In this document: one piece after another, positions 34,518-43,256 of the stretch
Layout: each line of letters begins with the position of its first letter
Position numbering within the stretch: position 1 is the first letter of the stretch
Assembly (NCBI GenBank): GCA_947169885.1
Contig: CAMVRM010000001.1
Coordinates: forward strand, 106,306-170,305
Direction of reading: 5' to 3'
DNA length: 64,000 nucleotides
Origin: an uncultured Ruminococcus sp.
Lineage (GTDB): Bacteria; Bacillota; Clostridia; Oscillospirales; Ruminococcaceae
Translations under genes and position numbers: made by a program
The notes under the pieces: model-generated
What the model was told of the DNA's origin: nothing
Seen by the model: only the letters and a program-made list of their open reading frames with translations
Database searches by the model: none

Positions 34518-34880
34518 ATGGAATACGAATTTGACGATATGCTCGGACTATCATCGCTGGGACTGGATTATGAGGCTTATGTCGAGGGCTTTGACGGTGA
34601 ATGCTTTCATTACAGCGTTTACTTTGAGAATGACCCCACCGAGGAAGATGAAATAAAGGTCAGCGAGGCGCTGAGCAGCTTTTTAGAGCCTTACAATGAA
34701 AAGGATATCTACTTAGGCTATATTGATACTTCTCTTGAAGACGACAAAGTGAATATCGAACTTGACCTCGGAAATGTTGACCCCAAGTATGAGGACACTG
34801 CTATTCATGGCATACTCAATGCACTTAACGGCGTTTCGGGACTTGTGAAAGTTATCGTTAACGAGGGCTGTGATTTCTGA
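34518..34880 (+). CDS. Small acidic cytoplasmic protein, unknown function
   Basis: A 120-residue protein after AAAGGAGCGG, very rich in Asp and Glu and with no signal peptide, membrane helix or cysteine cluster (one Cys near the middle, one near the C-terminus). The even alternation of hydrophobic and acidic residues suggests a compact alpha/beta fold. I recognise no family. It has its own perfect promoter and lies just before the leucine T-box, but it ends before the T-box promoter, so it is not under that control. Confidence 0.75.
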   Translation: MEYEFDDMLGLSSLGLDYEAYVEGFDGECFHYSVYFENDPTEEDEIKVSEALSSFLEPYNEKDIYLGYIDTSLEDDKVNIELDLGNVDPKYEDTAIHGILNALNGVSGLVKVIVNEGCDF

Positions 34881-34951
34881 TAATGAACGGCTGACCTGTA
34901 CGGCTCATTTGGGGCTGTGCAGGTCTTTATCTTAATTTTTTGTTAACAGGG

Positions 34952-34980
34952 TTGACATTAAAGCGAAAATGCGTTATAAT
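34952..34980 (+). promoter_or_regulatory. Promoter of the leucine T-box/leuA transcript
   Basis: Perfect TTGACA (34952-34957) and TATAAT (34975-34980) with a 17-bp spacer. Transcription starts near 34987. Confidence 0.85.
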
Positions 34981-34986
34981 AAACTT

Positions 34987-35270
34987 AATATATATCTTAA
35001 AAATGCTATGATAGGAAGAAAAGCGCAGGTGCTTCGTCCCAGAGAGCCGCTGTTTGGTGTGAAGCGGCACGCAAGTCTGTGTAATAACTCGTCCTTGAGC
35101 AGGTTCGCCGAAGCTTTTGTAGTAGGCGGTCACGGGCGCTCCCGTTACAGAGCAGCGCATTCGCAGTCAAAAGCCGATGCGGCAGAGGTGTACGGTGTGA
35201 GCCGTGCATGAATCGGAGTGGTAACACGGGTCTTGCTCGTCTCCCTATGTGTGGGGAAACGGGCTTTTTT
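34987..35270 (+). promoter_or_regulatory. T-box riboswitch, leucine-specific
   Basis: Senses uncharged tRNA(Leu) and lets transcription continue when leucine is short. Stem I features are visible: AGAGAGCCGC and GGTG inside the GCCGCT...AGCGGC apical stem (about 35041-35067). AACTC follows, with specifier codon CTC (Leu) at 35088-35090. The T-box core is GGAGTGGTAACACGG (35215-35229). The TGGT bulge pairs with ACCA, as expected for a tRNA with discriminator A such as tRNA(Leu). The terminator stem lies at 35235-35264 with a T6 run to 35270. The downstream leuA gene agrees with the specifier. Confidence 0.92.
35235..35270 (+). terminator. T-box-controlled terminator
   Basis: GCTCGTCTCCC pairs with GGGGAAACGGGC and is followed by T6. 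The T-box sequence just upstream can form the competing antiterminator. Confidence 0.85.
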
Positions 35271-35289
35271 AATTGCAGGAGGACTTTTG

Positions 35290-35649
35290 ATGTTTGTATA
35301 TTCTGCTTTTACCGACAGGGCTGTTGATCTTTCACATTTTGACGAGATGATGATCGGTTATTTTGACAAGGAAGGTCACAAATGCGGCTACACAACGGCA
35401 GATTTTTTTGAGCTCAGAGCGTGCAAAATGGTCGAGGCAGGCAGTGTTCCTGCGTGGACACCGCTGTTTCAGACTAAGAGTTACCGTGAATGTTCAGACG
35501 TTCTTCACGGATTGCTGACGCTTATCAAAAAAGGCGTGACGGTCGCCGAGATAACCTATAAAGACCCCGAGATAGCAGATTATTCGCCGACAGTCCGTGA
35601 ATATCTGACTGTTGAGGACGAAAATATGCAGCTTAGAGACAACGAATAA
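35290..35649 (+). CDS. Small protein under leucine T-box control, unknown function
   Basis: A 119-residue cytoplasmic protein that starts at ATG 35290 after GCAGGAGGAC, 20 nt beyond the T-box terminator. The longer in-frame start at 35218 is inside the riboswitch and is rejected. It has no motif I recognise; it is mixed alpha/beta with a single KCGY Cys and an ELRACK segment. Because it is the first gene after the leucine T-box and 40 nt before leuA, it should be made when leucine is scarce. A role in leucine metabolism is therefore plausible but unproven. Confidence 0.75.
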   Translation: MFVYSAFTDRAVDLSHFDEMMIGYFDKEGHKCGYTTADFFELRACKMVEAGSVPAWTPLFQTKSYRECSDVLHGLLTLIKKGVTVAEITYKDPEIADYSPTVREYLTVEDENMQLRDNE

Positions 35650-35689
35650 AGCTGTTTAACTATGTAAATAATTATCAGGAGGAATAGAT

Positions 35690-37363
35690 ATGGCAAGCAT
35701 GAACCACGAGGGCAAGTACAGCAGGGGTTATTTCATGCCCCCTTACGAGTGTCTCAAATGGACAAAAAAAGAATACGTTGACCACGCACCTGCATGGTGT
35801 TCGGTCGACCTGAGAGACGGAAATCAGGCGCTCATTATCCCTATGAGCCTTGAAGAAAAGCTGGAATTCTATAAAAAACTGCTCGACATCGGCTTCAAGG
35901 AGATCGAGATAGGTTTCCCTGCCGCAAGCGAGACAGAGTATGAATTCTGCCGCACGCTTATCGAGAAGAACATGATTCCAAAGGACGTTCGCATTCAGGT
36001 ACTCACACAGTCGAGAGAACACATCATCAAGAAAACTTTCGAGGCTATCAAAGGCTGTGACAATGCGATAGTTCACCTTTATAATTCAACTTCGGTGGCT
36101 CAGCGTGAGCAGGTCTTCCGCAAGTCGAAAGAGGAGATAATCGAGATCGCCGTTTCGGGTGCAAAGCTCTGCAAGCAGTATCGTGACGAAATGGGCGAGA
36201 ACAATGTTATCTTTGAGTACAGCCCCGAGAGCTTCACGGGAACTGAGCCTGAGTTCGCACTGGAGATATGCAATGCTGTCCTTGACGTTTGGCAGCCGAC
36301 AAAGGAAAAGCCTGTTATCATAAATCTGCCTGTTACCGTTGAGATGAGCCTGCCGCACGTTTACGCTTCGCAGATAGAGTATATGTGCGAGAACATGAAG
36401 TATCGTGAGAATGTTATCGTTTCGCTCCACCCTCACAATGACCGTGGCTGTGCAGTTGCGGATTCCGAACTGGGTCTGCTCGCAGGTGCTGACCGTATAG
36501 AGGGTACTTGCTTCGGAAACGGCGAGAGAACGGGAAATGTTGACATCGTAACGCTTGCGATGAATATGTACACTCACGGCGTTGACCCCAAGCTGGACTT
36601 CTCGGATATGCCGACACTGGTGGAGATATACGAGCGTGTTACACGTATGAAGGTGTATGAGCGCAGTCCTTACGCAGGTCAGCTTGTGTTTGCGGCGTTC
36701 AGCGGTTCGCATCAGGACGCTATCGCAAAGGGCATGAAGTACAGGGAGGAGAAGAAATCCGAACGCTGGACTGTTCCTTATCTGCCGCTTGACCCGAAAG
36801 ACGTTGGCAGACAGTACGACGGCGACGTTATCCGCATAAATTCCCAGTCGGGCAAGGGCGGCATCGGTTTCCTGCTCCAGAAGCAGTACGGCTACACACT
36901 GCCTAAGAAAATGGCTGAGGACTTCGGCTATGCTGTCAAGAGCGTTTCCGACCACAAGCACGCAGAACTCCAGCCTGCTGAGATTTACAGCATCTTCAAG
37001 GAGAGATACCTCAACAAGACTGAGCCTTGCAACATCACAGAAGCGCACTACAAGCAGAATGAGGACGGCACGATAACTGCAAAAGTTACGGCGAAGATGA
37101 GTTCGGGCGAGTTCCGCATCTGTGAGGCAGACGGAAACGGCAGACTCAACGCTGTTGCGAATGCGCTCAAAGATGTTCTGAGACTTGACTTCACTCTCGA
37201 AACATATGAGGAACACGCACTTGAACGCCACTCAACTTCCGAGGCTGTTTCCTACATCTCGATAGTTCACAACGGCAAGACCTACTGGGGCGCAGGCAGA
37301 CACTCTGATATAATCGTCAGCGGTATGAAAGCGCTCGTTTCCGCAATAAACAACATCGACTAA
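35690..37363 (+). CDS. leuA: 2-Isopropylmalate synthase, long (type 2) form
   Basis: Condenses 2-ketoisovalerate with acetyl-CoA, the committed step of leucine synthesis. The 557-residue protein has the N-terminal WCSVDLRDGNQAL motif with metal-binding Asp, SLHPHNDRGCAVA with the His pair, and GNGERTGNVD. A C-terminal LeuA dimer/regulatory domain (from about residue 440) in related enzymes binds leucine. Length fits the type 2 group, not the ~510-residue E. coli form. The ribosome site is AGGAGG. It is controlled by the leucine T-box upstream; leuB, leuC and leuD are not in the window. Confidence 0.96.
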   Translation: MASMNHEGKYSRGYFMPPYECLKWTKKEYVDHAPAWCSVDLRDGNQALIIPMSLEEKLEFYKKLLDIGFKEIEIGFPAASETEYEFCRTLIEKNMIPKDVRIQVLTQSREHIIKKTFEAIKGCDNAIVHLYNSTSVAQREQVFRKSKEEIIEIAVSGAKLCKQYRDEMGENNVIFEYSPESFTGTEPEFALEICNAVLDVWQPTKEKPVIINLPVTVEMSLPHVYASQIEYMCENMKYRENVIVSLHPHNDRGCAVADSELGLLAGADRIEGTCFGNGERTGNVDIVTLAMNMYTHGVDPKLDFSDMPTLVEIYERVTRMKVYERSPYAGQLVFAAFSGSHQDAIAKGMKYREEKKSERWTVPYLPLDPKDVGRQYDGDVIRINSQSGKGGIGFLLQKQYGYTLPKKMAEDFGYAVKSVSDHKHAELQPAEIYSIFKERYLNKTEPCNITEAHYKQNEDGTITAKVTAKMSSGEFRICEADGNGRLNAVANALKDVLRLDFTLETYEEHALERHSTSEAVSYISIVHNGKTYWGAGRHSDIIVSGMKALVSAINNID

Positions 37364-37373
37364 TAACAACTCA

Positions 37374-37409
37374 AAGAGCTTTGCTGACAAAACGGCAAGG
37401 CTCTTTTTT
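37374..37409 (+). terminator. Terminator of leuA
   Basis: AAGAGCTTTGC pairs with GGCAAGGCTCTT and is followed by T6. Confidence 0.85.
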
Positions 37410-37415
37410 GCGCCA

Positions 37416-37456
37416 AAAAAATCCCTCTCACTGAACGTTTGTCCGATGAGGGGGAT
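37416..37456 (-). terminator. Terminator of the ABC exporter operon
   Basis: Minus-strand ATCCCCCTCA pairs with TGAGAGGGAT across a 15-nt loop and is followed by T6. Confidence 0.75.
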
Positions 37457-37473
37457 AAAGTTTTTTATGTGTT

Positions 37474-38526
37474 TCAGCGCTTGTCCTTGTCGATAAAGTT
37501 CAGCGATATCATTGAAAGACCTGCAAACAACAGCGCACAGAATATAAGATTTCCCCAGCAGAAGGCGATGTTTTCGGTGGTGGATTCGTAATCCTGTTTT
37601 ATGTTCTGTTTTCCGCAGTATTTCTCAAAAGCATCCTTTTTGCCTTGTTTTTTCATTTCTTCAAGAATGTCCTTGACAGTTTCAAACTTGTTGCCATATG
37701 GAGTTTGATTTTTAAATTCCTGTATCATTTCCTGAGCGTTTGCAATATTTTGGGGAGAAGTTTCATTTTCGTTCAAGTCTGCGAGCTGGGTGCTGAGGTC
37801 TTCAAGTTTGATGCCGCCCATTTTGTCGAGCGATTTCCAGACAGATGTCATAGGCAGGTCGTTGTATCTGCTCTGAGAACAGATCGCATTGATGCCGTAT
37901 TTCGATAAAGTGAAGTCTGAGGCATCTTTGGCAACGCCTTTGAGTGAGAAGAATGTTCCTGCAAAGACCAGCTGGAATATCAGCAGGAAAGGCACGACTG
38001 TCATAGCTGTTGTGGGATTTTTTACCAGCGAAGAAACGAACATTGCGAGCATATCCGCAGAATAGGTTATGAAGAAGAACGTTAGCAAAAGGTCAGTCAA
38101 TGTTGAACCTGTTACTATGCCTGTTTCGGGGAATTTCATTTTTGAGTAGTGCATAACGAGAAGCATTACTGCCGACTGTCCGAGACAAAGCACAGCCTGA
38201 TAGATCATGTGCGCCAAAACGTAAGAGGATATGTGCATTCCAGAACGATGCTCACGCTTGATTATAGCCCTTTCACGGCATATGACCTGAATGGAGTTGA
38301 ACATTCCGTTCCAGATGCAGATGCAGGAGAGTGCAAATGCGCCTTTGACAGTGCCCTCCATGTTAACGAACATATTTTTCGAGATAACGAACACGACTAT
38401 CTCGGTTATGACTGCCGCCATTGGGAAAACTTTCCAGTCATTCTGAAAGACGAACATTCTGAACAGCTTGCCCAAGTAAATGAGCGTTTGCTTGAAACGT
38501 CCGCTGTATCTGAGTTTTTCTTCCAT
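37474..38526 (-). CDS. ABC-2 type transporter permease (ABCG-like)
   Basis: A 350-residue membrane protein with six predicted helices: three near the N-terminus, two to three in the middle (including LLLTFFFITYSADMLAMFV and VVPFLLIFQLVFAGTFF) and one near the C-terminus. A soluble ~110-residue loop precedes the last helix. This is the permease layout of ABCG-type exporters. The start shares one base with the stop of the ATPase gene (TAATG on the minus strand), so the two are translated together and form one exporter. Substrate unknown. Confidence 0.9.
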   Translation of the reverse strand: MEEKLRYSGRFKQTLIYLGKLFRMFVFQNDWKVFPMAAVITEIVVFVISKNMFVNMEGTVKGAFALSCICIWNGMFNSIQVICRERAIIKREHRSGMHISSYVLAHMIYQAVLCLGQSAVMLLVMHYSKMKFPETGIVTGSTLTDLLLTFFFITYSADMLAMFVSSLVKNPTTAMTVVPFLLIFQLVFAGTFFSLKGVAKDASDFTLSKYGINAICSQSRYNDLPMTSVWKSLDKMGGIKLEDLSTQLADLNENETSPQNIANAQEMIQEFKNQTPYGNKFETVKDILEEMKKQGKKDAFEKYCGKQNIKQDYESTTENIAFCWGNLIFCALLFAGLSMISLNFIDKDKR

Positions 38527-39854
38527 TATGCTTCACCTCCCACAGCGGCGGTCTGCACAAGGGCATTGTACTTGATGAGCAGTTCATCGGCTCTGCCCTC
38601 GCCGCCTTCTTCCTTCTGATTTATCGCAAGGAGCATACCCTCAAAGGAATCCTTGCCGAAGAACTCAAAGGAATCTTCAACAGGTCCGAAGTAGGTAAGT
38701 CTGCCCGATCTGTCGTGGTCTTTTGCAAGTACAATAACATCGTCAAAAAGGTCACGCACACGGTCGGGAGTGTGGGTTATTACGATAACGATCTTGCCCT
38801 GATCGGCGATCTCACGGAGCTTCTCGAACAAGCCTCTTGCAACAACGCCGTCAAGTCCCGAGTCAGGTTCGTCAAGAATGAACAGCTTAGGGTCGGAAAT
38901 AAATTCCATAGCGATAGACAGCCTTTTGCGCTGACCGCCCGAAAGCTTGTCAACAAGGCTGGTTTTGAGCATACCGAGTCCGAACAGGTCAAGAACATCG
39001 TTGATGCGCTGTTTTCTTTCATCGCCCTTGATGTTGGTGGGAAGTCTTAAAGCGGCGGCATCTGCAAGCGTGCGGTAAACGGTGTCAGTCCCACGCATAA
39101 GATCCTGCTGCGGAACAAAGCCGATGTTGTGTTTAAGGGTCTTGTACTGCTTATAAACATTGTCAGTGCCGAGGATTATCTCAGCGTCAGCCATTTCGTA
39201 GCCCGTTACAGCGTTTAAGAAAGTAGTCTTGCCTGCGCCCGAACCTCCGAGCAGAAGTACCATGTGACCCGGCTTTATGTTGAGGTGAATATCTTTGAGC
39301 AGAGTGCGCTTTGAGAAAAGACTTTTTACGGTGCGTTCTTTGATGTTGATAGTCAGTTCCTTGCCGCTGCCGACAGTGTTTATGCCGCTGACGGGAACAG
39401 CTTCGATGTCATCTTCTTCATCTGCAACGTAAACGATCGACTTGCTGAACGCCCAGTAGAGCGCTGCGTACCATTCAAAAAAAATCCAGCAGACAGTCCA
39501 CCTTTTGCGTTTGCCGAAGCGTTCGCACAGACCGAGGTAAATTCTTAAAGAGAATATGAAGTACGGAACAGCGGTTATCATAACGAGAAGAATGACCGTA
39601 GTGTACTCGCTCGAATCCTTATCGAAAAAATAACGAAAAGTATACAGAAAAGTGTTGATAAGTCGGAAAAACAGGAATCTTCGTCCGTCATTTTCTCTGT
39701 TTGCAATGATGCTCAGCTTGAAGTCACGGAAACCCGGAATAAGCGCATACCAGCACTTTACTCTGCATTTTTTGAAAAAGAACCAAAGACCAATAATATA
39801 GCCTAAATTTGTAAAACTTACTAATGTATCAAATATTGTCTCTAATAAATCCAA
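38526..39854 (-). CDS. ABC exporter ATPase with N-terminal membrane domain
   Basis: A 442-residue protein. The N-terminal ~150 residues form a membrane domain of three to four helices with WYALIPGFRDFKL, resembling DUF5684-type segments. The C-terminal ATPase has Walker A GGSGAGKTT (~208), signature LSGGQRKR, Walker B LFILDEPDSGLD and switch His (VITHTPD), matching ABCG-type ATPases. The start is TTG at 39854, supported by GGAGGGATC nine bases upstream. This fusion at the ATPase end is unusual, since ABCG proteins usually join the ATPase to the permease. The partner permease is coupled downstream. Confidence 0.88.
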   Translation of the reverse strand: MDLLETIFDTLVSFTNLGYIIGLWFFFKKCRVKCWYALIPGFRDFKLSIIANRENDGRRFLFFRLINTFLYTFRYFFDKDSSEYTTVILLVMITAVPYFIFSLRIYLGLCERFGKRKRWTVCWIFFEWYAALYWAFSKSIVYVADEEDDIEAVPVSGINTVGSGKELTINIKERTVKSLFSKRTLLKDIHLNIKPGHMVLLLGGSGAGKTTFLNAVTGYEMADAEIILGTDNVYKQYKTLKHNIGFVPQQDLMRGTDTVYRTLADAAALRLPTNIKGDERKQRINDVLDLFGLGMLKTSLVDKLSGGQRKRLSIAMEFISDPKLFILDEPDSGLDGVVARGLFEKLREIADQGKIVIVITHTPDRVRDLFDDVIVLAKDHDRSGRLTYFGPVEDSFEFFGKDSFEGMLLAINQKEEGGEGRADELLIKYNALVQTAAVGGEA

Positions 39855-39904
39855 TGTACGATCCCTCCATATTTTGATTTAGTGATATTCACCTGTTGAT
39901 TATA

Positions 39905-39933
39905 ATTATAACATATTTATGTCACAAAGTCAA
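39905..39933 (-). promoter_or_regulatory. Promoter of the ABC exporter operon
   Basis: Minus-strand TTGACT (39928-39933) and TATAAT (39905-39910) are 17 bp apart. Confidence 0.8.
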
Positions 39934-39970
39934 CAGAAAAATTTAAGTTTTTTACGAAAGGAAGCAAGTT

Positions 39971-40519
39971 TTATATTGGCGCTTTAAGCAGTTTGCACCA
40001 TTTATTTGTCGGCACGGGGCGGTCAGTTCCCCAGTCATCGGGGACATTTTCTTCGGCAAGTTCAAAGCCTTTCTTTGCGAGCGCCTTTCCCGAGAATATG
40101 TTTTCGGTCATAGAAGCGGCGGTGAGATATTTTATGTCGGTGTTTTGGCTCAGATAGTCGGCGACAATATCCAACAGTTCAGATGCTATTCCCATGTTCC
40201 AATACTTTTCGAGAAATCTTGCACCGATACTTACCGACTGATGTTCCGCTTTATAACCGTACAGCTCGCAAAGTCCGCAGAAACAGCTGTCTGCAAACAC
40301 GCCGAGTATCAGCGAATCTGCGATGTTTTCAGTGTAGAGCCGACTGATGACAAGGGAAGTGTCGGCGTATTTCTTCTCAAAGAGAAATGTCGGAAGAAAG
40401 CGATAGACACGTTCACTGCGGGTGAGTTCCGACAGACTGTCAGCATCATTTTGCGTAAGCCGTCTGAGAGTTATCCGCTCACCCTGCAAGTCAAAAATTT
40501 CCGAAAAAAGCTTATCCAT
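39971..40519 (-). CDS. GNAT acetyltransferase, RimJ/RimL type
   Basis: A 182-residue protein with the N-terminal LQGERITLRRLTQNDADSL of RimJ/RimL-like enzymes, then SIGARFLEKYWNMGIASELL, where the acetyl-CoA loop appears as WNMGIA rather than the usual RGxGxA. KALAKKGFEL follows. Members acetylate ribosomal protein N-termini, antibiotics or small molecules; the substrate here is unknown. It begins at 40519 with a weak ribosome site (AAGGATC, 12 nt away) and is transcribed alone. Confidence 0.85.
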   Translation of the reverse strand: MDKLFSEIFDLQGERITLRRLTQNDADSLSELTRSERVYRFLPTFLFEKKYADTSLVISRLYTENIADSLILGVFADSCFCGLCELYGYKAEHQSVSIGARFLEKYWNMGIASELLDIVADYLSQNTDIKYLTAASMTENIFSGKALAKKGFELAEENVPDDWGTDRPVPTNKWCKLLKAPI

Positions 40520-40671
40520 GACGTTGATGATCCTTTTTAAGAATTATTATATTTATTATACCATATCAAAAACGAAATGTTAATATCTTTTAGTGAACCT
40601 TTGAATATTTTTGTAAGAAATACACAACAAGAAATATAGAATTTGTATCTTTTGACAGTTCTTGGCATATC

Positions 40672-40710
40672 AAAAAGCGGCTGAACTTTTGTGTTAAGCT
40701 CAGCCGCTGT
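40672..40710 (-). terminator. Terminator of the FN3/hydrolase gene
   Basis: AGCGGCTGA (40676-40684) pairs with TCAGCCGCT (40700-40708), followed on the minus strand by T5. Confidence 0.85.
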
Positions 40711-40738
40711 ATATATATCAATGTTTAATAATTATCAA

Positions 40739-41749
40739 TTAACCCCAGTATTCTCTCCAGATAGAGAACCAGCCGCCCCAGGGAATGCTGTAAACATAGC
40801 CTACCTTATAACCCGACGGGCAGTAGTAGGTGTTGCACCAAAAGTATACGTTTCTGTCGTGGGGGATGCTGTCGACCTTGATCTTGTCATAAACTGCGCC
40901 GTAAACAGCGTTTCTTACAAGATTGGTGGTGTTAGCATAGGTAGCGCCGTCAGCTGCAAGGCCTGCATCGCTCATGAATCCGCCGCTGTAATAGATGATA
41001 TTCTGAATGGAAGTGTAATTTCTGTAATAGGGAGCCCATGTGGGATCGTCAAGATACTTTGCAGCCTCATACTGGTTTACAATGCAGTCTGCAACGTGAA
41101 CGATAGGCTCGTTCCACATGGAATCATTAACGCCGCCAACTTCGTGGTAAACGATGCGGCACATTGCTTCCCAGCCTGCCTTGTCGAAGTCTATTCTTGC
41201 AGTTCTGAGTGTCTGAACATCTGAGAAAGAACCGTAGCAGCCGCTTGCGGAAGCTCTTACTTTGAACTTATATGCTGTGTCTCTGTTGAGGTTCTTGACG
41301 GTGAAAGCGTGCTTTCCTGCAACAAGGGTCTTGACTTTTGTCCAGCTCTTGTACTGACCGCCCTGTACCCATACTTCATAATTTTCGGCGTTGTCAACGG
41401 GAAGCCATCTTACCTTGATAGAACTGGTCTGTGCGCCCCACGGGTGAGTTTCGCCTGTGTTATATTTTATCTCGCCTCTTATTGTTACCTTGCCAACGTT
41501 TACATATTTCCTTCTGATTATAACTTCATTCTTGCCAGTGCCGGATTCAGAAGAACTTGTTTCATCTGTCTGTACGGATTCTGTCTGATCGTCTGTGCTA
41601 TCGGTGTAATTGTAATCATAGTTATTGTTGTTTTCAGTGTCTGCCGAAGCGTTTATCTGCGGAACCGCCGCACAAGCTGCGATAACAACTGCTGCCATTG
41701 CCGAAGTGATAGTTCTTCTCAAAATGTCCTTTAATTCAATACTGCCCAT
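40739..41749 (-). CDS. Secreted FN3-domain protein with SleB-like cell-wall hydrolase domain
   Basis: A 336-residue exported protein with a signal peptide ending near INASA and a Asn/Asp/Tyr/Ser-rich linker to ~85. A fibronectin type III domain (about 110-185, with IKVRWLPVDNAENYEVWV and KFKVRASASG) follows. The C-terminal ~145-residue domain begins MCRIVYHEVGG, like SleB/CwlJ cell-wall hydrolases, with a candidate catalytic Glu. Family enzymes cleave peptidoglycan. It has its own promoter covered by a palindrome and a ~150-nt leader with a further hairpin. Start ATG 41749 follows AGGAGC. Confidence 0.82.
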   Translation of the reverse strand: MGSIELKDILRRTITSAMAAVVIAACAAVPQINASADTENNNNYDYNYTDSTDDQTESVQTDETSSSESGTGKNEVIIRRKYVNVGKVTIRGEIKYNTGETHPWGAQTSSIKVRWLPVDNAENYEVWVQGGQYKSWTKVKTLVAGKHAFTVKNLNRDTAYKFKVRASASGCYGSFSDVQTLRTARIDFDKAGWEAMCRIVYHEVGGVNDSMWNEPIVHVADCIVNQYEAAKYLDDPTWAPYYRNYTSIQNIIYYSGGFMSDAGLAADGATYANTTNLVRNAVYGAVYDKIKVDSIPHDRNVYFWCNTYYCPSGYKVGYVYSIPWGGWFSIWREYWG

Positions 41750-41786
41750 GTAATTTGCTCCTGATGCGTTATATTTTTTTGCATAT

Positions 41787-41813
41787 CAGTTACCGTCAAT
41801 GATCGGTAAACTG
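41787..41813 (-). promoter_or_regulatory. Leader hairpin of the hydrolase gene
   Basis: CAGTTTACCG pairs with CGGTAACTG (one bulge), about 35 nt upstream of the start codon. There is no T run, so it is not a terminator. Confidence 0.45.
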
Positions 41814-41894
41814 CAAGGAGCTGACTCACGACCTTTCTGTAAAAAATATTTTTTGTTGCCTTTTGTAACTCTTAGCCTGATTTATTACGACTCG

Positions 41895-41941
41895 GTTACA
41901 ATTTACTACGTTATTGTAACACTGATTCGTCATTTTGTCAA
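41895..41941 (-). promoter_or_regulatory. Promoter with overlapping palindrome, hydrolase gene
   Basis: Minus-strand TTGACA (41936-41941) and TACAAT (41913-41918) are 17 bp apart. The 8-bp inverted repeat GTTACAAT/ATTGTAAC (41913-41920 and 41895-41902) covers the -10 box and start site, and a third half-site GTTACAA lies at 41863-41869. This is a good candidate repressor operator. The remaining ~230 bp up to the next gene are AT-rich, with no gene seen. Confidence 0.6.
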
Positions 41942-42175
41942 GCACATACGAAAAATTTTGTAAATTCTGACGATAATAGGATTTTTCATTTGGTAGTTTT
42001 ATGCACAATTGATGCAAAATAATGTCATATTTATGTCCCAAGTAATAATAACAGCGTTTGGAACATATAAATTCATCAAAGCAAAAAACACAGCTGAGCG
42101 AAAAAAATACGACCGCAGAAGTGCTTCTGTAATATATTTGTAATCTGTACTGTATGCGGAGAAAGAGGCTAAAAA

Positions 42176-43096
42176 ATGCAAAGATCATATCCCGAGGGAA
42201 AACTTTTCGGCGAGAAAAGCAACCAGAGAACGCTCTCCTCGCCCGAACTTATGCGCAGAGCTTTTGAGGAAGGCAGGGTGCTTGAAGCGCAGGCGCTAAT
42301 GTGCGATGCGGCTCATGACCTTGTTGTGGACATACCGAATGCAAGGGGCATCATTCCCCGTGAGGAGGGAGCAGTCGGCATTCGTGAGGGAACTGTGCGT
42401 GACATTGCGCTGTTGTCCCGTGTCAACAAGCCTGTCTGCTTTGTGATAACGGACATTCGTGAGGAAAATGGACTGCCGCTCTATATCCTGTCCCGTGAGC
42501 GTGTTCAGCGGCGCTGTCTTGACGAGTATATAAGCAGTCTGGATTCGGGGGACGTTATCCCTGCAAGGGTAACGCACATGGAACCTTTCGGAGCATTTGT
42601 GGACATAGGCTGCGGTATACCGTCACTCATTCCGATAGATGCTATCTCAGTGTCACGCATATCTCACCCGAACGACCGCTTTTACAACGGGCAGAATATT
42701 TTTGCCGTTGTCAGGAGTGTGGAGAACGGGCGTGTCTGCCTTAGTCACCGTGAACTGCTGGGAACGTGGGAGGAAAACGCCGCACGTTTTGAAGTCGGCT
42801 CGGTAGTCCCGGGGGTGGTGCGTTCTGTCGAGAGTTACGGCATATTCATCGAACTTGCGCCGAACCTTGCAGGGCTTGCAGAACTTCGCAGCGGCATCGA
42901 GGCAGGTCAGAGCGTGACAGTCGGCATAAAAGCCGTCAGACCGGACCGCATGAAGCTTAAACTGACTATCGTTGATGTTGGAAACGGCAAAGCGCCGACC
43001 TCGGCGTTCGATTACTTTATCACCTCGGGACACATCGACAGGTGGCAGTACAACCCGGAGGGCTGTCAAAAGACTGTTATTACGGAGTTTTGCTGA
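42176..43096 (+). CDS. S1 RNA-binding domain protein
   Basis: A 306-residue protein with about two clear S1 domains. The first begins GDVIPARVTHMEPFGAFVDIGCG (split at residue ~125), the second GSVVPGVVRSVESYGIFIELAP (~205). An N-terminal ~110-residue region precedes them. The layout resembles the short S1-like proteins of Clostridia annotated as ribosomal protein S1 homologues, which bind RNA in translation. It lacks the 4-6 S1 repeats of true S1. Start ATG 42176 follows AGAGG. Monocistronic, divergent from the cell-wall hydrolase gene. Confidence 0.85.
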   Translation: MQRSYPEGKLFGEKSNQRTLSSPELMRRAFEEGRVLEAQALMCDAAHDLVVDIPNARGIIPREEGAVGIREGTVRDIALLSRVNKPVCFVITDIREENGLPLYILSRERVQRRCLDEYISSLDSGDVIPARVTHMEPFGAFVDIGCGIPSLIPIDAISVSRISHPNDRFYNGQNIFAVVRSVENGRVCLSHRELLGTWEENAARFEVGSVVPGVVRSVESYGIFIELAPNLAGLAELRSGIEAGQSVTVGIKAVRPDRMKLKLTIVDVGNGKAPTSAFDYFITSGHIDRWQYNPEGCQKTVITEFC

Positions 43097-43197
43097 ATAT
43101 CGAGAACACAACTGTACAAAAATATGTATCTGAAACGCCTGAACCGGAAATACACTGCCTTACATTATGACAAGAGTTCATAATTTGTTAATATGGT

Positions 43198-43211
43198 CGA
43201 ACATATGTTTT
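43198..43211 (+). promoter_or_regulatory. LexA-like box
   Basis: CGAACATATGTTTT within 43198-43211 fits the Gram-positive SOS-box consensus at most positions. AT-rich -10-like sequences follow, but no gene starts before a terminator 50 nt further on. Confidence 0.4.
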
Positions 43212-43256
43212 ATACTATTATAATATTATAAGAGCAAATACTTGTTCACAGTACAA

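Noticed and set aside
41750..42000. Cyclic-di-AMP (ydaO) riboswitch before the cell-wall hydrolase
   Set aside because: The genomic context fits, but the conserved core segments of that riboswitch are not visible.
43122..43182. 19-residue ORF (MYLKRLNRKYTALHYDKSS) after the S1-domain gene
   Set aside because: No clear ribosome site and no evidence of conservation; too short to support.
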